A program made the translations under genes and the position numbers. Source: Prevotellaceae bacterium (lineage in GTDB: Bacteria; Bacteroidota; Bacteroidia; Bacteroidales; UBA932). From it: a stretch of DNA of 8,195 nucleotides. This document shows positions 1 to 4,538 of the stretch, one piece after another. Position 1 is the stretch's first letter; every line of letters starts with the position of its first letter. The DNA lies in the NCBI GenBank assembly GCA_031257655.1, contig JAIROF010000074.1, forward strand, positions 1-8,195, in the 5' to 3' direction. The notes below the pieces were generated by a model that was not told the origin of the DNA, made no database searches, and saw only the letters and a list, made by a program, of their open reading frames with translations.

Positions 1-319
1 TATGATTTTTTTATGAAATGCCTCCTCCTTAAAAATCGCGACATTTTCAGTTTGGGGTATGATTTTTACATGAATCTCATTATCAGAAAGTAAGGATTCA
101 TCAGGTCAGGAGTTCTGAAAGTGTGTTTTTGTAGTTGTTTTTTTTAACGGAAAGGTCACAAAGGGTACCTGAGTAGCTACGAAACGTTTAACCATTTCCC
201 CCTCGTTAGGAAACGAGGGGGAGTCCAGGCAGCGGCGCTCCGGTTTGGGTTCGCCGCAGCTTTGCTGTCGCCTGCCGCTTTGCGGCGTGGCGCAGCCGGC
301 TGGGGCAGGTTGTGTTGGC
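1..319. other. non-coding region left of the GGGtGRT gene
   Basis: No convincing gene is visible on either strand. The first 200 bases are A/T-rich with short T runs, and the rest is GC-rich. A string beginning TATGATTTTT occurs twice (1-17 and 58-74) with two mismatches over 17 bases. A strong hairpin sits at 197-222. A smaller GC hairpin (GCCGC-TTT-GCGGC, 274-286) lies 34 bases past the stop of the minus-strand gene. No TAnnTTTG promoter element was seen here on either strand. The region is probably the 3' untranslated stretch of the minus-strand operon plus intergenic DNA. Confidence 0.6.
197..222 (-). terminator. strong hairpin, possible terminator of the minus-strand operon
   Basis: An 11-bp perfect stem (TCCCCCTCGTT paired with AACGAGGGGGA) encloses a four-base loop, AGGA. 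It lies about 100 bases downstream of the GGGtGRT stop codon. No T tract follows the stem on either strand; on the minus strand the next bases are AAATGG. It is therefore not a canonical intrinsic terminator, and could instead be an mRNA 3'-end stabiliser or a structured element belonging to something further left. Confidence 0.4.
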
Positions 320-1324
320 TTACGATTTTTGCAAGGCCTCCTCCACGGCTACGGCCACGGCTACGGTAGCCCCCACCATAGGGTTGTTGCCCATGCCCAG
401 AAAGCCCATCATCTCAACGTGCGCCGGCACGGACGACGAGCCGGCAAACTGCGCGTCGCCGTGCATGCGCCCCATGGTGTCGGTCATGCCGTACGAGGCG
501 GGGCCAGCCGCCATGTTGTCGGGGTGCAGCGTGCGGCCGGTGCCGCCGCCGGAGGCTACGGAGAAGTACTTTTTGCCCTGCTCTACGCACTCCTTTTTGT
601 AGGTGCCGGCCACGGGGTGCTGAAAGCGCGTCGGGTTGGTAGAGTTGCCGGTGATGGAGACGTCTACGCCTTCGCTGCGCATTACGGCCACGCCTTCGCG
701 CACGTCGTCGCAGCCGTAGCACCTCACCTTGGCGCGGTCGCCGGTGGAGTAGGCTTTTTCCCTCACCACGTTCAGCTGGCCGGTGGCGTAGTCAAATTGC
801 GTTTGGACGTAGGTAAAGCCGTTGATGCGCGAAATGATCATGGCGGCGTCCTTGCCCAGCCCGTTGAGGATTACGCGCAGCGGCTCCTTGCGGACGCGGT
901 TGGCCGACTTGGCAATGCCAATGGCGCCCTCTGCGGCGGCAAAGCTTTCGTGCCCCGCCAGGAAGGCGAAGCACTTTGTTTCTTCGCGCAGCAGCATGGC
1001 CGCGAGGTTTCCGTGGCCGATGCCCACCTTGCGGTCGTCGGCCACGGAGCCGGGTATGCAGAAGGCCTGCAAGCCTTCGCCGATGGCCTGCGCAGCGTCT
1101 GCCGCCTTTTTGGCGCCCTTTTTGATGGCGATGGCGCAGCCCACAACGTAAGCCCACGCGGCGTTCTCAAAGGCAATAGGCTGGATGTCCTTGCAGAGCC
1201 GGTAGGCGTCGATGCCCTTGTCGGCGCAGATTTTTTTTGCCTCGTCGAGGTCTTTTATTCCGTACTGGTTAAGCGCTGCATTTACCTGCTTGATGCGGCG
1301 GTCGTAGCTTTCAAATAGTGCCAT
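320..1324 (-). CDS. GGGtGRT family protein (function unknown)
   Basis: A complete 334-residue protein that I recognise as the GGGtGRT family, named after its motif. GGGTGRT is present at residues 259-265, followed by the conserved stretch with LHPDNMAAGP, YGMTDTMGRMHGD and the Gly-rich MGFLGMGNNPMVGAT near the C-terminus. Cysteines lie at 33, 44, 63, 89, 118, 202, 205 and 246; C202 and C205 form a CxxC (RCYGCDD). There is no signal peptide or membrane segment, so it is presumably cytoplasmic. Its reaction is not known to me. It is the second gene of an operon behind a U-type Fe-S scaffold, 15 bases downstream. That pairing, together with the cysteines, makes an Fe-S or redox role plausible, but this is inference. 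The start ATG is preceded by an A/T-rich stretch (AAAATTTTAAACACACT), as usual in Bacteroidetes. Family assignment is firm; function is open. Confidence 0.93.
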   Translation of the reverse strand: MALFESYDRRIKQVNAALNQYGIKDLDEAKKICADKGIDAYRLCKDIQPIAFENAAWAYVVGCAIAIKKGAKKAADAAQAIGEGLQAFCIPGSVADDRKVGIGHGNLAAMLLREETKCFAFLAGHESFAAAEGAIGIAKSANRVRKEPLRVILNGLGKDAAMIISRINGFTYVQTQFDYATGQLNVVREKAYSTGDRAKVRCYGCDDVREGVAVMRSEGVDVSITGNSTNPTRFQHPVAGTYKKECVEQGKKYFSVASGGGTGRTLHPDNMAAGPASYGMTDTMGRMHGDAQFAGSSSVPAHVEMMGFLGMGNNPMVGATVAVAVAVEEALQKS

Positions 1325-1339
1325 AGTGTGTTTAAAATT

Positions 1340-2032
1340 TTATTCGTGACGTGGATCAATATACTTTGCGGCCTCGGCAAATCTGCCGTAGGTGGAGGTG
1401 GCCTTTTTGAGCGCTTCGCCGGCGTCGGCGCCCTTTTTGATGGCGTCCATCATTTTACCCATGTGGATAAACTCGTAGCCAACCACTTCGCCGTCGGTGT
1501 CGAGCGCCATTCGGTTGATATAGCCTTCGGCCATTTCGAGGTAGCGCACGCCCTTGGCTTTGGTCGAGAACATGGTGCCCACCTGCGATCGCAGGCCCTT
1601 TCCCAAGTCCTCCAGCCCGGCGCCGATGGGCAGCCCGCCTTCGCTAAATGCGCTCTGCGTGCGCCCGTAGGCAATCTGGAGGAACAGCTCGCGCATGGCG
1701 GTGTTGATGGCGTCGCACACCAGGTCGGTGTTGAGCGCCTCCAGGATGGTTTTGCCGGGCAGCACTTCGGCGGCCATGGCTGCGGAGTGCGTCATGCCGG
1801 AGCAGCCAACGGTTTCCACCAGCGCCTCCTCTATGACGCCGTCCTTTACGTTCAGCGTCAGCTTGCAGGCGCCCTGCTGGGGGGCGCACCAGCCAACGCC
1901 GTGCGTGAGGCCGGAGATGTCCTTTACTTCTTTCGACTTCACCCACCGCCCCTCCTCGGGAATGGGCGCCGCGCCGTGCACGCATCCTTGCTTTACAGTG
2001 CACTGATGCTCAACTTCATGTGAATAGATCAT
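1340..2032 (-). CDS. iron-sulfur cluster assembly scaffold protein (NifU N-domain/IscU-like)
   Basis: A 230-residue protein with the layout of U-type Fe-S scaffolds. GWCAPQQGACKLTLNV (C49, C55), VETVGCSGM (C77) and NTDLVCDAIN (C106) correspond to the three cysteine regions of IscU that hold the nascent cluster. C11 and C17 add a further pair near the N-terminus. It is longer than IscU (about 130 residues); the extra C-terminal half ends in YIDPRHE. It sits first in an operon with the GGGtGRT gene, a partnership I recall from other anaerobes. The start was chosen at MIYSHEVEHQ. Two upstream in-frame ATGs exist (2083 and 2059), but the first lies upstream of the TATCTTTG promoter element, and the second would leave only a few bases of leader. 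MIYSHEVE is also the N-terminus I recall for this family. The protein is cytoplasmic; what it delivers clusters to is unknown. Confidence 0.9.
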   Translation of the reverse strand: MIYSHEVEHQCTVKQGCVHGAAPIPEEGRWVKSKEVKDISGLTHGVGWCAPQQGACKLTLNVKDGVIEEALVETVGCSGMTHSAAMAAEVLPGKTILEALNTDLVCDAINTAMRELFLQIAYGRTQSAFSEGGLPIGAGLEDLGKGLRSQVGTMFSTKAKGVRYLEMAEGYINRMALDTDGEVVGYEFIHMGKMMDAIKKGADAGEALKKATSTYGRFAEAAKYIDPRHE

Positions 2033-2071
2033 AGCGTTTTGTATTTGAATTGTGTCCATTAAAAAATCTTG

Positions 2072-2079
2072 CAAAGATA
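2072..2079 (-). promoter_or_regulatory. Bacteroidetes-type -7 promoter element for the scaffold/GGGtGRT operon
   Basis: On the minus strand this reads TATCTTTG, an exact match to TAnnTTTG, the -7 element of the Bacteroidetes primary sigma factor. It ends 40 bases before the ATG at 2032, leaving a leader of roughly 30-35 nt. No clear TTTG -33 element is seen 19-21 bases upstream, where a palindrome lies instead. This placement is the main reason to reject the ATG at 2083 as the start. Confidence 0.6.
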
Positions 2080-2080
2080 G

Positions 2081-2096
2081 CATTTAATGCTAAATG
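2081..2096. promoter_or_regulatory. palindrome in the promoter spacer, possible operator
   Basis: CATTTA-ATGC-TAAATG is a perfect 6-bp inverted repeat with a 4-base centre. It sits directly upstream of the -7 element, between the -7 and the expected -33 position. A protein bound there would block RNA polymerase. The binding factor cannot be named from sequence, and an A/T-rich palindrome this short can occur by chance. Confidence 0.3.
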
Positions 2097-2228
2097 AGGG
2101 CGCAGGTATGGGGAAAATTTAGTATATTAGTAGATACGCTGCACGATAGCTGTAGCGGGTAGGGCGGCGCGAAAACAGGATAATTCGCTATGCCTGAGAA
2201 TGGAGAATTGCCGAAAGGCTAATTTTTT

Positions 2229-2435
2229 ATGTTTAAAAAATTATTTGCTATGAAAAAGAGCACAAAAAACAAAACAGAAATATATAGCACGCCGCAGGCT
2301 GCCAGGCCTGCGGGCTGCGACCGGATAGTTTACTCCGGCGAGCCTGTCCCCTTCGACGTGATGGAGAAGCCAAACGGCGCCCGGGCAAAGCAGTGGAAAA
2401 ACACCGGCGGCATGCCCAGCGATTTTTGGCTGTAG
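2229..2435 (+). CDS. small hypothetical protein (68 aa)
   Basis: I do not recognise this protein. It has a Lys-rich N-terminus (MFKKLFAMKKSTKNKTE) and then a compact part with one Cys (C30), a Pro-containing segment SGEPVPFDVMEKP and the ending GGMPSDFWL. There is no convincing signal peptide or membrane helix. It is probably real because third codon positions in its second half are mostly G or C, as in the neighbouring genes. An alternative start at 2250 (MKKSTKNK, 61 aa) is just as plausible. The upstream ATG lies inside an A/T-only 9-bp inverted repeat (AATTTTTTA/TAAAAAATT, 2221-2242) that might hinder initiation there. It stands alone, with no good promoter match upstream; TAATTTTT at 2219-2226 misses the final G. 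The 68-nt palindrome follows 70 bases downstream. Confidence 0.42.
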   Translation: MFKKLFAMKKSTKNKTEIYSTPQAARPAGCDRIVYSGEPVPFDVMEKPNGARAKQWKNTGGMPSDFWL

Positions 2436-2505
2436 CGGCAAGGCGAATAGCAGAAATCTGAATTTATGAACTTTAGAAGCTTGAATATTTATACTTTAAA
2501 ACACT

Positions 2506-2573
2506 ATTAACCTGAGCTTTAGATGCGCGCGAGGCGCTTGCGACCGCCTTGCGCCCCTAACGCTCAGGTTAAT
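2506..2573. repeat. 68-nt near-complete palindrome (REP/MITE-like element)
   Basis: The ends ATTAACCTGAGC (2506-2517) and GCTCAGGTTAAT (2562-2573) are perfect 12-bp inverted repeats. Pairing continues inward after single mismatches: TTAG/CTAA (2519-2522 with 2557-2560), GCGC/GCGC (2525-2528 with 2551-2554), then GAGGCG with CGCCTT (2531-2536 with 2545-2550, one G-T pair), leaving an 8-base loop. The GC-rich interior stands out from the A/T-rich flanks. No T tract follows, so it is not a typical terminator. Its size and shape fit a REP-like or miniature inverted-repeat element. There is no clean target-site duplication: ACTA abuts the left TTAACC end, but recurs only three bases beyond the right end. 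No second copy was seen in this window. Confidence 0.6.
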
Positions 2574-2655
2574 TTACTATCCACATAGCTAATCCATTAC
2601 CACAAAACGCCCGGTGCTGTCCATGTTTTGAAATCATGTTCAAATTTTTTTCAAC

Positions 2656-2670
2656 CGTAGCGGCGCTACG
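2656..2670. promoter_or_regulatory. short inverted repeat upstream of the lipoprotein promoter
   Basis: CGTAGC-GGC-GCTACG is a perfect 6-bp inverted repeat with a 3-base centre. It lies 15 bases upstream of the -7 element, where the -33 contact would be. It could be an operator; chance is also possible. Confidence 0.25.
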
Positions 2671-2685
2671 TATCCAAAAAAGCAG

Positions 2686-2693
2686 TATTTTTG
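2686..2693 (+). promoter_or_regulatory. Bacteroidetes-type -7 promoter element for the WKNG-repeat lipoprotein
   Basis: TATTTTTG matches TAnnTTTG exactly and lies 50 bases before the ATG at 2744, giving a leader of about 40-45 nt. No TTTG -33 element is seen at the usual distance; a short palindrome occupies that position. Confidence 0.55.
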
Positions 2694-2743
2694 TGCCGTT
2701 TAACTTCGATTTTTAACAAGCCAAAAGTAGGAAACACCTGAAA

Positions 2744-3697
2744 ATGACAACACTACCAAAATTTATGCCGGGATTGCTGACAACGGCGGCGTTTGCCGTA
2801 GTGCTCACCTCGTGCAGCGCAAACCAGAGCGTTAGCACATACGTAGCTGGGTATGAGGAGAATGCGAGCGGCGTAAACGTAGCAAAAACGTGGAAAGACG
2901 GCGTAGCGCAAGCGCTCTCCAACGGCGCGGAGGACGCCTGCGCCAATTTTATTTACCTGTCGGGTAGCGATGTGTACGTGGCCGGGCACGAAAACGAAGT
3001 CGCTACGGTGTGGAAAAACGGCGTGCCGCAGGCGCTCTCCAAGCTCTCCGACGAAACCGACGCAGTGGCCTACGCCGTCTACGTGTCGGGCAGCGACGTG
3101 TACGTAGCCGGGCACGAAAACGAGGTGGCTACGGTGTGGAAAAACGGCGTGCCGCAGGCGCTCTCCGGAAGCGCCGGCGAAAACAACGCGGTGGCCTACG
3201 CCGTCTACGTGTCGGGCAGCGATGTGTACGCGGCAGGGCACGAAAACGAGGCGGCCGCGGTATGGAAAAACGGCGTGCGGCAGCTGCTCTCCAAGCCAAC
3301 CGACGAAAGCGACGCCGCAGCGTACTCAATTTGCGTATCGGGCAGCGACGTGTACGTGGCCGGATACGAAAATGACGCCGCCATGCTCTGGAAGAACGGA
3401 GCGCCGCAGGCGCTCTCCGGCGGCAGCAAAAGCGCAGAGGCGCTCTCCGTTTGCGTGTCGGGGCGCGATGTGTTCGTAGCGGGCAGCAGCGAAGGAAAGG
3501 CCATCGTGTGGAAAAACGGCGTGGAGCAACCGCTTGCCGGCGGCACGGAGGCGCGCTCCGTCTACATACTCAACGGCGACGTATACGTGTCCGGCTGCAA
3601 CGAGGCGGCCGCTGTGCTGTGGAAAAACGGCGCGCTGCAAACGCTCTCCGACAGCGCAAGCATCGGCGCCTACGCATGCTCCGTAGCGGTGAAGTAG
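2744..3697 (+). CDS. WKNG-repeat lipoprotein, predicted seven-bladed beta-propeller
   Basis: A 317-residue protein with a lipoprotein signal peptide: a hydrophobic stretch, then the lipobox LTSC with acylated Cys24. No acidic residues follow Cys24 (SANQS), so the surface-export signal of Bacteroidetes lipoproteins is not evident. Residues 31-317 consist of seven repeats with the core YVAGxENxxxxVWKNGVxQxLS, with the YVAG Tyr (or Phe) at residues 33, 78, 120, 162, 204, 244 and 281, at spacings of 45, 42, 42, 42, 40 and 37. The first repeat lacks the strand that precedes DVYVAG in the others, and the protein ends with a matching extra strand (YACSVAVK). This is what a seven-bladed propeller with a closing strand would show. 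Similar proteins are known in Bacteroidetes, but I know of no assigned function; ligand or polymer binding in the envelope is a guess. It has its own promoter and terminator, so it is a single-gene unit. Confidence 0.88.
   Translation: MTTLPKFMPGLLTTAAFAVVLTSCSANQSVSTYVAGYEENASGVNVAKTWKDGVAQALSNGAEDACANFIYLSGSDVYVAGHENEVATVWKNGVPQALSKLSDETDAVAYAVYVSGSDVYVAGHENEVATVWKNGVPQALSGSAGENNAVAYAVYVSGSDVYAAGHENEAAAVWKNGVRQLLSKPTDESDAAAYSICVSGSDVYVAGYENDAAMLWKNGAPQALSGGSKSAEALSVCVSGRDVFVAGSSEGKAIVWKNGVEQPLAGGTEARSVYILNGDVYVSGCNEAAAVLWKNGALQTLSDSASIGAYACSVAVK
2840..3676 (+). repeat. seven tandem coding repeats (37-45 codons)
   Basis: Repeat units start at about 2840, 2975, 3101, 3227, 3353, 3473 and 3584. 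Units beginning at 2975, 3101 and 3227 are each exactly 126 bp apart. The first two of these share long identical stretches, including the bases encoding VWKNGVPQALS and AYAVYVSGSDVY. The first and the last two units are more diverged. This suggests recent duplication or gene conversion in the middle of the array. Confidence 0.85.
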
Positions 3698-3704
3698 CGC
3701 TGTA

Positions 3705-3725
3705 GAGGTGCGCGGCGTGCGCCTC
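3705..3725 (+). other. hairpin in the 3' untranslated region of the lipoprotein gene
   Basis: GAGGTGCGC and GTGCGCCTC pair over 9 bp (two G-T pairs) around a GGC loop, 7 bases after the lipoprotein stop codon. There is no T tract. Termination is better assigned to the hairpin at 3764-3797; this one may protect the mRNA end. Confidence 0.3.
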
Positions 3726-3763
3726 GCGACAAAATGGCGGCGAGAGGTTGCCGTGTAAAAAAT

Positions 3764-3797
3764 AAAAAGCCCCGACACGGGCGTGTCGGGGCTTTTT
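3764..3797. terminator. bidirectional intrinsic terminator
   Basis: AAAAAGCCCCGACAC and GTGTCGGGGCTTTTT form a 15-bp perfect stem with a GGGC loop. It has a T run on the plus strand and, through the A run (AAAAAATAAAAA) on the left, a long T run on the minus strand. It ends the lipoprotein transcript coming from the left and could also stop minus-strand transcription from the right. Confidence 0.93.
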
Positions 3798-3839
3798 CGG
3801 TGGCGTAGCCGTAACGCTCTACGCAGAGAAGCGTACCTG

Positions 3840-4420
3840 AAGCTTAGCGAAAATGTACGGAATGGAAAAAAAGCTTTGAGACAGGCTGTAAGGCGCAATC
3901 TAAAGCGCTTCTATGGAGATAATTTTATGTTCGAGGTGGCAAGGGAAGAGCTTTCAAGGTCGCAAATTGTGACCTTGAACAAAAGCCGGGGCAGCAACAT
4001 AACATACCTGCGGCAAATAAAGAGTTTTCGGACTTGATGTCGCAAAATGCGACATCAAGCTGGGGCGGCACCCGGAAGCTCCCGTGCGCATTTACCGAGC
4101 ACGGTGTAGCAATGCTTTCCGGCGTGCTCAGCAGCGACACGGCAATACGCGTAAATATTATGATCATGCGGGCTTTTGTCGCCATGCGCCAGTACGCCCT
4201 CGGCTACGCCGAGCTTAAGCAGCAGCTGGATTTCTTTATGCAGAAAACAAACCTGCAGCTCAACGAAATATATCAGGCGCTCACGGAGCTGGCAGCGCAA
4301 AAGCGGGAAGCCGAAAAGCCCCGTAAGCCGATAGGATATCAGCACCTGCCGGATGGCGGAATGGGCTGGACGGCGCACAAATGGCGACCGGTTGCCATCC
4401 GAACATATCATGCAGCGTAG
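3840..4420 (+). pseudogene. ORF6N-domain protein gene, truncated and frameshifted
   Basis: ORF6N proteins are phage-related putative DNA-binding proteins common in Bacteroidetes. Two reading frames together resemble one. The first reads ALRQAVRRNLKRF then NFMFEVAREELSRSQIVTLN and stops at 4037. The second, shifted by one frame, carries SSWGGTRKLPCAFTEHG, then NIMIMRAFVAMRQYALGYAELKQ and a coiled-coil tail ending in PRKPIGY. The usual start (an IRGxxVMLDxDLAxLY segment) is missing or decayed. KLSENVRNGKKAL may be its remnant, aligning without gaps to DLAELYxVETKAL. The open frame otherwise begins inside the terminator, so there is no credible start codon. EELSRSQIVTLNKSRGSNITYL and KEFSDLMSQNATSSWGGTRKLP occupy the same place in the family alignment, so that segment is present twice. 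The gene cannot make a normal protein. Confidence 0.8.
4037..4420 (+). CDS. C-terminal ORF6N fragment (possibly still translated)
   Basis: This 127-residue open frame carries the C-terminal half of the broken ORF6N gene: MSQNATSSWGGTRKLP, AFTEHGVAMLSGVLSSDTA, the NIMIMRAFVAMR helix and a probable coiled coil (about residues 55-95) before KPRKPIGY. Its ATG overlaps the stop of the upstream fragment as TGATG, an arrangement that allows re-initiation if the region is transcribed. The last 20 or so residues (GMGWTAHKWRPV onwards) do not resemble the family, as if the original stop were lost. Without the N-terminal half of the domain, DNA binding is doubtful. A strong terminator upstream and no visible promoter suggest it is silent. 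Confidence 0.45.
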   Translation: MSQNATSSWGGTRKLPCAFTEHGVAMLSGVLSSDTAIRVNIMIMRAFVAMRQYALGYAELKQQLDFFMQKTNLQLNEIYQALTELAAQKREAEKPRKPIGYQHLPDGGMGWTAHKWRPVAIRTYHAA

Positions 4421-4423
4421 CAG

Positions 4424-4455
4424 GGTGCCGGGGAATTGCTGCACAATCCGGCACC
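4424..4455. other. hairpin between the ORF6N remnant and the peptidase gene
   Basis: GGTGCCGG (4424-4431) pairs perfectly with CCGGCACC (4448-4455), and an inner ATTG/CAAT stem (4435-4438 with 4444-4447) continues after a 3-base bulge. No T tract follows. It could be a weak terminator of the remnant or part of the peptidase mRNA leader. Confidence 0.35.
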
Positions 4456-4490
4456 TTAGCTCATGCTGCGCAGAAAAAACTTTCAGCGTC

Positions 4491-4518
4491 TCAACATTCA
4501 ACATTCAAAATTCAAGTC
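4491..4518 (+). repeat. 7-bp tandem repeat in the peptidase leader
   Basis: TCAACAT, TCAACAT, TCAAAAT and TCAAGTC follow each other directly. The first two copies are identical, the third has one change and the fourth is degenerate. The array ends 20 bases before the peptidase ATG, in an A/C-rich stretch with no Shine-Dalgarno sequence. Confidence 0.5.
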
Positions 4519-4538
4519 CAAAAATCAAAATTTCTTCC

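Larger units (their letters stand above)
2436..2743. other. intergenic region with a palindromic element and a promoter
   Basis: There is no gene on either strand in these 308 bases. The region contains the 68-nt palindrome (2506-2573), a 6-6-6 inverted repeat TTTGAA-ATCATG-TTCAAA (2627-2644), the short hairpin at 2656-2670 and the TATTTTTG promoter element of the downstream lipoprotein gene. Confidence 0.6.

Noticed and set aside
245..1318. Long open frame of 357 codons on the plus strand opposite the GGGtGRT gene
   Set aside because: It is the antisense shadow of a strongly conserved minus-strand gene, with a His/Gly/Val-rich composition typical of such mirrors and no family resemblance.
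2722..2729. CAAAAGTA, reading TACTTTTG on the minus strand, as a leftward promoter
   Set aside because: It matches TAnnTTTG but there is no minus-strand gene for more than 600 bases downstream; an 8-bp motif with two free positions is expected by chance.
2840..3676. CRISPR-like array
   Set aside because: The 126-bp periodic units are protein-coding repeats in one frame with no short palindromic repeat and no unique spacers.
3783..3839. GTG start for the first ORF6N fragment
   Set aside because: It lies inside the stem of the terminator at 3764-3797 and the residues do not match the ORF6N N-terminus.
2713..3898. Several minus-strand open frames across the lipoprotein repeats
   Set aside because: They are mirror frames of the repeated coding sequence and repeat only because the plus-strand gene does.
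4353..4538. N-terminal extension of the peptidase frame
   Set aside because: The 62 extra residues have no coding character and the signal peptide begins at ATG 4539.
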